Assembly: GCA_025980465.1 (NCBI GenBank)
Contig: JAICXJ010000005.1
Coordinates: 57,136 to 121,135, forward strand
From: Frankiales bacterium
Lineage (GTDB): Bacteria > Actinomycetota > Actinomycetes > JAFAQI01
Length of the DNA stretch: 64,000 nt
Direction of reading: 5' to 3'
Positions within the stretch are counted from its first letter, which is position 1. Each line of letters starts with the position of its first letter. Positions 51,716 to 60,165 of the stretch are shown piece after piece. Both the position numbers and the translations under genes were made by a program. Below the pieces are notes generated by a model, which had not been told where the DNA came from, ran no database searches, and saw only the letters and a program-made list of their open reading frames with translations.

Positions 51716-52791
51716 ACGCGTACCTCGTAGTAGAGGTTCGCCGGATCGTCGAAGTCGTGGACGACAAAGGTGCTGAAGCCGGCATCACGCACCATCCGTG
51801 CAGCGAGTTCGGTCGTCAGGCCGAGGGTGCCAAGCCCGGCGCCACCCGGCTCGGACAACGCACTCGACATACAGGTGGCGACCGAGGTGCCGTAGAGCAT
51901 CGCGAGCAACGGATTGCGTCGGTTCTCCTGCCAGTCACTGCGCGCTCGGATGTCCTTGATCAGCCACACGCCGTCGTCGCGGATGGCGGCCCGGATCGCG
52001 CTCATAGCCTCGGCGGGACGCGGCATGTCATGCAGGCAGTCGAGCGTGAGCACCAGATCGTACGTCGGCTCGCTCGGTAGGTCCGCCGCCTCGGCCACCT
52101 TCAGACTGACGTTGGACAGCTCGCTCGCATTGAGGCGCGCACGCGAGATCGCATGCTGGGAGGGGTCGTATCCGGCGAAGCTCGACGCCGGGAACCGCTC
52201 GGCCATCGCTACCAACGCCACTCCCGCTCCGCAGCCGACGTCCACCACTGATGCGCCCGCTTCAAGCCGGTCCATGACGCCCGGCAAAGTGGGGAGGATG
52301 AACGGTACGAGCGCCAGCCGGACCCAGGGCCCGAGCATGCGCTCCACGCTATGTGCCGCCGATTCACCGAGGTCGTCGTAGGTCAGTCCGATCCCGGTCC
52401 GGAACGCCTCCGCGAGCCGGTCGACGATGTCCGGCGTCGCAAGGCCGCCCTGAAAGGCGCCCGCAGCAAAGAACACGCTGCCGGTCTCGTCTGCCAGGAC
52501 CGCAGCTGCCTCGGGCGTCATTTCGAAGACGTGTCCGTCGGCGGTGTCGATGAGCCCGGCGGCCGCCTGTGAACGCAACCACTCGAGAACCCAGCGCTCG
52601 TCGAGGCCATTGCGTTCGGCCAGCTCAGCTGCTCGCAGCGGGCCGGCACCTACCATCGCCCGGTACAGCCCGAGCCGGTCGCCGAGGTGAATCATCAACG
52701 AGACGACCTCGCCCTGCTTGTACTCCCACACCGACAGCGCGAACCTGCGCAGCCGCTCGTCGTCAACGGATCTTGAACCCGAAGCCGTCAC
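51712..52791 (-). CDS. class I SAM-dependent methyltransferase with N-terminal winged helix
   Basis: GDRLGLYRAMVGAGPLRAAELAERNGLDERWVLEWLRSQAAAGLI; VVDVGCGAGVALVAMAERFPAS; GTG start 52791. Confidence 0.9.
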   Translation of the reverse strand: MTASGSRSVDDERLRRFALSVWEYKQGEVVSLMIHLGDRLGLYRAMVGAGPLRAAELAERNGLDERWVLEWLRSQAAAGLIDTADGHVFEMTPEAAAVLADETGSVFFAAGAFQGGLATPDIVDRLAEAFRTGIGLTYDDLGESAAHSVERMLGPWVRLALVPFILPTLPGVMDRLEAGASVVDVGCGAGVALVAMAERFPASSFAGYDPSQHAISRARLNASELSNVSLKVAEAADLPSEPTYDLVLTLDCLHDMPRPAEAMSAIRAAIRDDGVWLIKDIRARSDWQENRRNPLLAMLYGTSVATCMSSALSEPGGAGLGTLGLTTELAARMVRDAGFSTFVVHDFDDPANLYYEVRV

Positions 52792-52801
52792 GTCTGTCCT
52801 C

Positions 52802-54367
52802 CTACCTCGGGTCGTGGCTTGGGCGGAGGTCGCGCTTGAGAACCTTGCCGGAAGGGTTGCGCGGCAGCGCATCGATGAACGTCACGGCCTTCGGCACCTT
52901 GAACTTTGCGAGTTGAGCGCGACAGTGCTCGAGCAGCTCGTCGCCGGTCGCCGCTGCGCCCTCCCGCAGGACGACATAGGCAACCGGCACTTCTCCCCAC
53001 CGCTCGTCCGGCCGGCCGACGACGGCCGCCTCCAGCACGGACTCGTGCTCATACAGAACCCGCTCCACCTCGGAGCCGGAGATGTTCTCGCCGCCGGAGG
53101 AGATCATGTCCTTCAAACGGTCGACGATGAACAGGTAGCCATCCTCGTCTCGGATACCGATGTCGCCACTGTGAAACCAGCCGCCGGCGAACGCGGTTGC
53201 CGTTGCCGCCGGGTCTCGCCAGTACCCCTTGAACACCTTCGGGCCGCGCATCACGATCTCGCCGCGCTCCCCCGGCCGTACCGACTGACCGTTCTGATCC
53301 CAGACGTCGAGCTCGAGATGCAGGCACGGACGGCCGACGCTCCCGAGCTTCGCGATGATGCTGTCGCGGTCGAGGAAGGTGTCGCCTGACACGGTCTCGG
53401 TCAGCCCGTACGCATCGGCGAACCACGCCGACGGGAACACCCGCTGGATCCGCTCGATCAGCGGGATCGGCATCTTCTCGCCGCCGTTGATGATGACCCG
53501 AACCGAGGAGAGGTCGCGGCGGTCGACGTCGGGTAGCGCCATGATCGCGTTGACCATCGCCGGCGCCAGCCACACCGTCGTCACCCGGGACCGTTCGATC
53601 TCGTTGACGACCGCAGCGGCGTCGAAGGCCCGATGCACGATCGTGGTCGCGCCCGCAGCGATCAACGTCGTCGTCGTCAGGTCGAGGGCTCCCACGTGGT
53701 ACAGCGGCCCACAGGCCAGTCCGAGATCGGCATTGGTGAACCCGAACTCGACGAGATGCGCGAGGTTCTTCCAGGCGAGGTTCGCATGCGTGATCATCAC
53801 GCCCTTCGGCCGGCCGGTAGTGCCCGACGTGTACATCAGGCGGTGCACATCGTCGCCGGCCGCCGGCACGCGTGGCAGCGGCATATCCGGCCCGCGCACC
53901 TCAGCCAGTGACAGCCAGCCATCCGCGACGCTCGAGGCAGACCGGGTCATCCGGATCAGCGATGACTCGATTCCCTTCGTCGCCTCGCCGCCGAGCTCGA
54001 GCAGCTGCTCGTCACACAACAACGCGCCGGCTCCGGAGTGCTCGATCAGGTATCGCACCTCCGGGGCAGCGAGGCGCCAGTTGATCGGCATCGCGATCGC
54101 GCCCAGGTAGTTGGCGGCGAACAACGTCTCGAGGAACTCCGGGCAGTTGAACGACAGCAGTCCGACAACATCGCCCGCGCTGATCCCGCGCGCCGCCAGT
54201 CCGGTGGCCAGCGTCGCAACCCGGCCGGCCATCTCGCCGTACGACGTCGGCACGCCCTCGAAGACGAGCATCGCCGCGTCCGGGGTGCGGATCGCGTGAT
54301 GAGCAAGTACGCCGGCCCAGTTCAGGTCCGCGGACGCCGATTCCGGGCCAGCTGCGGCTGTCGACAT
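52802..54367 (-). CDS. AMP-binding acyl-CoA synthetase
   Basis: LMYTSGTTGRPKGVMITHANL, YGLTETVSGDTF, WFHSGDIGIRDEDGYLFIVDRLKDMISSGGENI, PRNPSGKVLKRDLR. Confidence 0.95.
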   Translation of the reverse strand: MSTAAAGPESASADLNWAGVLAHHAIRTPDAAMLVFEGVPTSYGEMAGRVATLATGLAARGISAGDVVGLLSFNCPEFLETLFAANYLGAIAMPINWRLAAPEVRYLIEHSGAGALLCDEQLLELGGEATKGIESSLIRMTRSASSVADGWLSLAEVRGPDMPLPRVPAAGDDVHRLMYTSGTTGRPKGVMITHANLAWKNLAHLVEFGFTNADLGLACGPLYHVGALDLTTTTLIAAGATTIVHRAFDAAAVVNEIERSRVTTVWLAPAMVNAIMALPDVDRRDLSSVRVIINGGEKMPIPLIERIQRVFPSAWFADAYGLTETVSGDTFLDRDSIIAKLGSVGRPCLHLELDVWDQNGQSVRPGERGEIVMRGPKVFKGYWRDPAATATAFAGGWFHSGDIGIRDEDGYLFIVDRLKDMISSGGENISGSEVERVLYEHESVLEAAVVGRPDERWGEVPVAYVVLREGAAATGDELLEHCRAQLAKFKVPKAVTFIDALPRNPSGKVLKRDLRPSHDPR

Positions 54368-54392
54368 CCTTCGCTCCGGAACGTGACAAGGT

Positions 54393-54410
54393 GTGTACCG
54401 AACGTTCACC
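54393..54410. promoter_or_regulatory. possible TetR operator, site 3 (diverged)
   Basis: GTGTACCGAACGTTCACC with core palindrome GAACGTTC; shares GTGTACCGA with site 2; between divergent acyl-CoA synthetase and tetR genes. Confidence 0.5.
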
Positions 54411-54439
54411 CTATAGAGCCGTAGCCGGAAGGGGCGTAG

Positions 54440-55063
54440 GTGCCGAGGACCAAACCGGTGGCCGACGCCGGGGCGACTCGCCGCAGTCCCAACTGGGAGG
54501 CGCGGCGTGAGGCGATCGTCGACACCTCGGCCCGGGTGTTTGCGCGCGGCGGCTACCACGGCACCGGAATCGCGGAGCTGTGCGAAGCCAACGAGCTCGG
54601 AAAGGGCGCGCTCTACCACTACATCGGCTCCAAGGAAGAATTGCTCGCCGCGATCCATGACCGGGTCATGGACGAGGTGATCCAGAGCGCCGAGCGGGTC
54701 GGCGCCGCCGACGGATCGCCGCCCCGCCGCCTCGCGATGCTCGGCGATGAGCTGCTCGGCATCATCGCTCGCTATCCGGATCATGTATGGGTGTTCCTGC
54801 ACGAGTTCCCGGCGTTGACCGGCGCCCGCGCCAATCGCTTCCGCAAACGACGGCGCAGCTATGAGCAGGCGCTCGAGCAGATCCTCATCGATGGGGTCTC
54901 CTCCGGTGACTTCCGTGAGATCGACACCCGGCTGACCGCGCTGGCATGGCTCGGCATGCACAACTACACCTATCTCTGGCTGAAGCAGAACGGCGCGCTG
55001 TCCGCTCACGACGTCGCCATTCGCTTCTCCGACATCTTCATCCGCGGCATCGCAGCCGGTTAG
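54440..55063 (+). CDS. TetR/AcrR family transcriptional regulator
   Basis: REAIVDTSARVFARGGYHGTGIAELCEANELGKGALYHYIGSKEELLAAI. Confidence 0.95.
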   Translation: MPRTKPVADAGATRRSPNWEARREAIVDTSARVFARGGYHGTGIAELCEANELGKGALYHYIGSKEELLAAIHDRVMDEVIQSAERVGAADGSPPRRLAMLGDELLGIIARYPDHVWVFLHEFPALTGARANRFRKRRRSYEQALEQILIDGVSSGDFREIDTRLTALAWLGMHNYTYLWLKQNGALSAHDVAIRFSDIFIRGIAAG

Positions 55064-55072
55064 GTTGACCGG

Positions 55073-55900
55073 ATGAGGTTGGGCCTTGACGTCGCGCAAC
55101 AACGGATCAGCTGGGATGAGCTGGTTCGCCGGGTGAGGTTCGCCGAGGACCTCGGCTTCGACGGGGTGTGGGGCTTCGACCACTTCCAGCCGATGTACGG
55201 CGAGGGACCGGGCGAGACCTTCGAGGGCATCACGACCCTCGCCGCGCTCGCTGGAGTCACGTCACGGATCCGGCTCGGCCTGCTGGTCACGGGCGTGACC
55301 TATCGGCACCCCTCGGTGCTCGCCGCGCAGGCGGTGACGATCGACCACGCCTCACACGGCCGGCTCGAGCTCTCACTCGGCGCCGCCTGGTTCGACAAGG
55401 AGCACCACGAGCTCGGCATCCCGTTCCCGCCGACCGGGCAACGGTTCGATCTCCTCGAGGACGCCCTCGAGATCTGCACCCGGCTGTTCACCGGCGATGT
55501 CGTGGACTACGACGGTCGACAGATCTCGCTCAAGCGGGCCCAGCTGCGCCCGCTGCCGGTACAGCAGCCACATCCGCCGATCTGGATCGGCGGTCAGGGC
55601 CCCCGTCGCACGCTACCGCTCGTCGCGAGGTACGCCGACGTGTGGCATGCCTGGGGGTCGCCGAACTCGCTTCGGGAAAGCAACGAACTGCTCGACACCC
55701 TCGCCTGCGGTGCCGGCCGTGACCCGACGGCGATCCGCCGGGCCAGCTCGCTCTCGCTCGACGACCTCGAGACCAGCCGTAAGCATGGGGGAAAGTGGCG
55801 GGACGCTGGCTACGACTACCTGGTGTGTGGCTGGCCGGATGCCGGCGACGGTCAAGTCGAGGCGTTCGCCCGCGACGTGATGCCCGACCTCACGTCGTAA
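55073..55900 (+). CDS. LLM class flavin/F420-dependent oxidoreductase
   Basis: RFAEDLGFDGVWGFDHFQPM, RIRLGLLVTGVTYRHPSVLAAQAVTIDHASHGRLELSLGAAW. Confidence 0.93.
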   Translation: MRLGLDVAQQRISWDELVRRVRFAEDLGFDGVWGFDHFQPMYGEGPGETFEGITTLAALAGVTSRIRLGLLVTGVTYRHPSVLAAQAVTIDHASHGRLELSLGAAWFDKEHHELGIPFPPTGQRFDLLEDALEICTRLFTGDVVDYDGRQISLKRAQLRPLPVQQPHPPIWIGGQGPRRTLPLVARYADVWHAWGSPNSLRESNELLDTLACGAGRDPTAIRRASSLSLDDLETSRKHGGKWRDAGYDYLVCGWPDAGDGQVEAFARDVMPDLTS

Positions 55901-55910
55901 GCGAGCTGCT

Positions 55911-56504
55911 GTGGCCAAGCTGATCTACTCCGCCATCGCGTCGCTCGACGGGTACATCGAGGACACCAGCGGCAAGTTCGACTGGGCGGCGCCCGATGAC
56001 GAAGTGCATGCTTTTATCAACGACCTCGAGCGCCCGGTCGGCACCTACCTCTACGGCCGTCGGATGTACGAGACGATGGTCTATTGGGAGACCCTGAGCA
56101 CCGATGCTGACCACGATGCGGTGTCCCGTGACTACGCCGCCGTCTGGCGAGCGGCCGAGAAGGTCGTGTACTCGCGAACGTTGCAGTCGCTGGCGTCGGA
56201 GCGCACCCGGATCGAGCGAGACTTCGACGCGGTGGAGATTCGCCACCTCAAGGCAACCTCCGCCAGCGATATCAGCGTCGGCGGGCCGGAGCTAGCAGCA
56301 CACGCGCTCGCGGCCGGCCTGGTCGATGAATGCCATCTGTTCCTGCACCCGATCGTGGTGGGCGGCGGGAAGCGTGCGCTTCCGAACCACGTCCGCATGC
56401 CGCTCGAGCTACTCGCGGAACGTCGCTTCACATCCGGCGTCGTGCATCTGCACTACCGGACGAAGTGTCGTGACACTAGCGAGCGAGTCCAGCGATCAGG
56501 TTGA
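55911..56504 (+). CDS. dihydrofolate reductase family protein (RibD C-terminal type)
   Basis: AKLIYSAIASLDGYIEDTSGKFDWAAPDDEVHAFINDLERPVGTYLYGRRMYETM...DISVGGPELAAHAL. Confidence 0.93.
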   Translation: MAKLIYSAIASLDGYIEDTSGKFDWAAPDDEVHAFINDLERPVGTYLYGRRMYETMVYWETLSTDADHDAVSRDYAAVWRAAEKVVYSRTLQSLASERTRIERDFDAVEIRHLKATSASDISVGGPELAAHALAAGLVDECHLFLHPIVVGGGKRALPNHVRMPLELLAERRFTSGVVHLHYRTKCRDTSERVQRSG

Positions 56505-57111
56505 TGGCAGACGCGAGGATCACCGCACCGAACAGGTACGACAGCAGAGCGTGCATGAGCACGAGTCGACGGAACTCGGTGGTTTGCAGGTCGGTGTCAG
56601 AGACCTGGAAGGTCATGCCGACGGTCAGCGCGAGATAGGCGAAATCCGAGTACGACGGCCGGACCCGGTCTTCGAATTCCACCCCGCCCTCGTCGCCGCG
56701 GTAATACAACCGTGCATAGCGCAGCGTGAACAGCGTGTGCACGAGCAGCCATGAGATCACGACGGAGCCGACCCCGACTCCGAGCTCTACCGCCTGCAGT
56801 ACGCCCTTGCTGGAATGAGACTGCGCGATGAGAGCCGCGACCGCGACCAGGCTCGCGACCGCGGCGAGCAAGATCGCCGCGTCCGAGATCCCACGCGAAG
56901 GGTCATCGTGTTTCGACGCGTGATCGGCGCTGCCGTCGGCATCAAGCGGCCAGACCGTGCGCCAGATCACGGCAAGGTAGACGATCCCGGCCGCGTCCCA
57001 GCCGGCAACCGGCCCGATTTCAACCCGGTAGAAGACTCCGACCACCGCGCCGACGACGACGCCGACGGCGGCAGCAGAAAGCTCGAGACGCGCGGCGGGG
57101 CGCATCATCAC
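56476..57111 (-). CDS. DUF1345 family membrane protein
   Basis: VVISWLLVHTLFTLRYARLYYRGDEGGVEFEDRVRPSYSDFAYLALTVGMTFQVSDTDLQTTEFRRLVLMHALLSYLFGAVILA. Confidence 0.9.
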   Translation of the reverse strand: MMMRPAARLELSAAAVGVVVGAVVGVFYRVEIGPVAGWDAAGIVYLAVIWRTVWPLDADGSADHASKHDDPSRGISDAAILLAAVASLVAVAALIAQSHSSKGVLQAVELGVGVGSVVISWLLVHTLFTLRYARLYYRGDEGGVEFEDRVRPSYSDFAYLALTVGMTFQVSDTDLQTTEFRRLVLMHALLSYLFGAVILASAINLIAGLAR

Positions 57112-57144
57112 GTGACGGTCGCGCCGTCAGCGCGACCGCGATTG

Positions 57145-57339
57145 TCAGGCCGTCTTGGACAGCGGTACCACCGCGTCGACGTCCTGGCGGCGGGACGCAG
57201 CAGAGATCTCCTCGTAGCCGGTGAACGCACAGATAGCGTCGTAGAACGCGACTTCGACGCGTCCTACGCCCATCATCACCCGTCGCAACACCGGTGCCAC
57301 GTAATGAGCCGCGGCGTCATCAAGGCGACTCCGACTCAC
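57145..57339 (-). CDS. small hypothetical protein
   Basis: 64 aa MSRSRLDDAAAHYVAPVLRRVMMGVGRVEVAFYDAICAFTGYEEISAASRRQDVDAVVPLSKTA; not antisense to a better gene. Confidence 0.4.
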   Translation of the reverse strand: MSRSRLDDAAAHYVAPVLRRVMMGVGRVEVAFYDAICAFTGYEEISAASRRQDVDAVVPLSKTA

Positions 57340-57451
57340 TGATCTCTCCTCGCTCCTGCGGCGAACCCACCGCGCCGATCGGGTTGAGCGTGGACTTTCC
57401 CGATGTACTGACTAGTAACCCGTTACCGGACTATGAGTTCCGGGACGATTG

Positions 57452-57682
57452 TCATGTCGACGTGTCAACCTCGCCGTCGGGCTTGCCCGCGGGCACTTGT
57501 GCCGTCTCCGGGACGATGCCGGCGTGGGTCAGCGACGGGTCGTTCGCGGCGCGACCGGCAGCATCCTTCGGCTCCGGAGGGGGCTGCTCAGGGCTACCCG
57601 TGCTTTCTTCGACCGGTTGGTTCGCGGCCGGCGGATCGGTCTCCGATGACTTCGAACGGGTGCGATCTTCAGGCTCTGTCAC
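57452..57682 (-). CDS. small hydrophilic, probably disordered protein
   Basis: 76 aa Pro/Glu/Ser/Asp-rich; GTG start; no competing gene. Confidence 0.35.
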   Translation of the reverse strand: MTEPEDRTRSKSSETDPPAANQPVEESTGSPEQPPPEPKDAAGRAANDPSLTHAGIVPETAQVPAGKPDGEVDTST

Positions 57683-57758
57683 ACCCGAAACCTTCCCGGT
57701 CGCGGCCTGTCAATGCCTACGGCGGGGCTACGGCGTGCGAACCTTCGATCCGCATGTC

Positions 57759-59351
57759 CTACGACGCCGCGCCGTCAGCCGGCTGGTGCGCCACGAAGTC
57801 CTTGGCTCGGATCAGCACGAAGGCGAGCGCGCCGGCGACCAGCGCGATGATGGCCGACACGAGCAGGATCTCGTTGAGCCCGGCGGTGAAGCTGGCCCGG
57901 GCGACCTGAACCGCGATCGGCTTCTGGTGCGGCGACAAATGATTGAGGTAGCCAGCGATCTGCCCGCTCTTCAGGGCCCCGCCAAGCTGCGGGCCGTTGC
58001 TCGCCAGCGGGGTATGAGCGAGGCCGCTCATCACATCGCTGGCGGTCCGCTTCGCGAACAGGGTGCCGAGCAGCGCGATGCCGGTGGCGATGCCGACCTG
58101 CCGGAAGGTGTTGTTGATACCGGAGGCCATCCCGGCCCGATGCGGCTGTACGACGCCGACCGCGGTCGATGCCAGCGGCGGGTTGATCATGCCGACCCCG
58201 ACGCCTCCGACGATCAGGCCGGGGATCAAGTGGGTCCAGCTCGAGCCCGCGCTCAGCCCCCGCATGAGGAGCAGCGACACACCAACGATCAGCAGCCCCG
58301 GACCGATCAGGAGTCGCGCCGGCACGTGTGACGACACCCGCCCGGCGATGGTCGCGACGACGAGGATTGCGCCGGAGAGGATCACCAGGCGCAGGCCGGT
58401 CTGCAGCGCGCTGTACTGCAGCAGGTCCTGAAGGTAGAGGGTGAGGTAGAGCAGCATCGAGAAGATGCTGGCGGAGATCCCGAACGCGGCTATCGCACCG
58501 CCACTGAAGGTCGGCAACCGGAACAGCGACAAGTCGAACATCGGATCGCCGACGTATCGCTCCGCGATCAGGAAGCCGATGAGGAGCACCCCGGCCAACA
58601 CGAAGCAGCTGACAACGCGGGTCGAGCCGAAACTCGTCAGACCGGCCTCGATCAAGGCGTAGATGAGGCTGGACAGACCCGCGGTGAACAGAATGAATCC
58701 CCACCAGTCGGGTCGACGCGGCGCCGGGTCGCGCGACTCCTCTACGCGCATCCTCGTCAGGGCCAGCGAACCGATCCCGATCGGCAGGTTGACGAAGAAG
58801 ATGAACCGCCAGGACAACCCACTGACCAGCGCGCCGCCCAGCACCGGGCCGACGGCCACCGCGAATCCGGTCGTCGCCCCCCACACTCCGAACGCCAGGC
58901 CGCGGTCCTTTCCGCGGAAGGCGTGCGCAAGTAGCGCGAGTGAGACCGCGAACATGATCGCGCCGCCCACACCTTGCAAGGCGCGCGAGAGCTCGAGCAT
59001 CACCGAGCCCTGTGCGACCCCGCACAGCACCGACGCGACGGTGAAGATTGCGAGGCCGAGACTGTAAAGACGACGTCGTCCGTACATGTCGGCGAGGGCG
59101 CCGGTCGTGAGAAGCAAGGCGGCCAAGGTCAGGGCGTAGGCGTCGACGACCCATTGCAGGTCGGAGAAGCTCGAGTGCAGGTCATCCTGGATCTTCGGCA
59201 AGGCGACGTTCACGATCGTGATGTCGAGCAACAGCATGAACGTCCCGAGGCAAACCGCGATCAGTGTCCACCACTTGTTGTCGGCACCGGTTGCGGCACT
59301 GGGGACGGACGAATCGGCGGTTGCCTCGTGCATCGAGGAGGGGTGGGACAT
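57759..59351 (-). CDS. MFS transporter, DHA2 (EmrB/QacA) family
   Basis: CLGTFMLLLDITIVNVALPKIQDDLHSSFSDLQWVVDAYALTLAALLLTTGALADMYGRRRLY. Confidence 0.94.
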   Translation of the reverse strand: MSHPSSMHEATADSSVPSAATGADNKWWTLIAVCLGTFMLLLDITIVNVALPKIQDDLHSSFSDLQWVVDAYALTLAALLLTTGALADMYGRRRLYSLGLAIFTVASVLCGVAQGSVMLELSRALQGVGGAIMFAVSLALLAHAFRGKDRGLAFGVWGATTGFAVAVGPVLGGALVSGLSWRFIFFVNLPIGIGSLALTRMRVEESRDPAPRRPDWWGFILFTAGLSSLIYALIEAGLTSFGSTRVVSCFVLAGVLLIGFLIAERYVGDPMFDLSLFRLPTFSGGAIAAFGISASIFSMLLYLTLYLQDLLQYSALQTGLRLVILSGAILVVATIAGRVSSHVPARLLIGPGLLIVGVSLLLMRGLSAGSSWTHLIPGLIVGGVGVGMINPPLASTAVGVVQPHRAGMASGINNTFRQVGIATGIALLGTLFAKRTASDVMSGLAHTPLASNGPQLGGALKSGQIAGYLNHLSPHQKPIAVQVARASFTAGLNEILLVSAIIALVAGALAFVLIRAKDFVAHQPADGAAS

Positions 59352-59409
59352 ATCTTCAGTCTGCCGCGACCGGCGGAGATGCGAGGTCGCGGGTCGTCGC
59401 TGCGATGCT

Positions 59410-59985
59410 CTACAGACCCGCGGCGAACAGACAGCCGGGAGGAGCCTGCGGGTCTGTCACGCAGGACGCAATAGTCGTGATGGTGGACACGAGATCTCCG
59501 AACTCGCTTGCGAACGCGTTCACTCCGCCCGCGATCGAGGTGCCCAGCGGGATCAGCATCGGGTCCAGCCTCGTGAGGCCGGAACCGACGGTGAGGTCGA
59601 GCCACTCCAGCCGAACCTGTTTGTTTGCCGACACGTTGTATGCCTCGACGAGCACATGCGCTGTCTGCGGCAGCTGCGGGGTGCCGGCGATCAAGCCCGA
59701 GATCGACATCGAGATCCCTCGTGGCCAGTCGCCCGCAATCGTGAGGAAGTCGTCCGAGCGTCTGGGCGATCCGTCCGTCAGGTGCACTTCGTATGGGTGG
59801 CCCACCGCCGCTGCCGGCAGCGCCGCCATCGCAGCATGGTTCGACGTCAGTAGGAAGGTGTGAGCAGTGCCGGCCAGCGCCGGCGTACCCGCGACCACAA
59901 CGCCAGCGGCGGCCAATGTTGCGGACGCGAGAGCCTGGGCCCGGCGTACCCGACGCGTCCATGCTGAACGCCGCGACAGCTTCAC
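59410..59985 (-). CDS. secreted hypothetical protein (putative Ig-like)
   Basis: Signal peptide ASATLAAAGVVVAGTPALAG; PRGISMSISGLIAGTPQLPQTAHVLVEAYN putative-Ig pattern. Confidence 0.65.
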   Translation of the reverse strand: MKLSRRSAWTRRVRRAQALASATLAAAGVVVAGTPALAGTAHTFLLTSNHAAMAALPAAAVGHPYEVHLTDGSPRRSDDFLTIAGDWPRGISMSISGLIAGTPQLPQTAHVLVEAYNVSANKQVRLEWLDLTVGSGLTRLDPMLIPLGTSIAGGVNAFASEFGDLVSTITTIASCVTDPQAPPGCLFAAGL

Positions 59986-60165
59986 GCCGCCTCCCGTCTC
60001 GGTTCCGGGTCCCCCACGAAGTGACTCCGCACTCCGGCCGCACCGTAGAACCGTCGCGAAAGCACGTCAACGCAGCAGCGATACCGTGTCGTTGGCCGTC
60101 GTCGTCGGCGACGTGCAGCAGGCAGGCCGTCCTGACCGAGTACCCATCTGAGCTGGGAGGCTCCA

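Noticed and set aside
57775-59154. 459-aa minus-strand ORF in another frame of the MFS gene
   Set aside because: Same region as a clear DHA2 transporter frame; Arg-rich shadow ORF.
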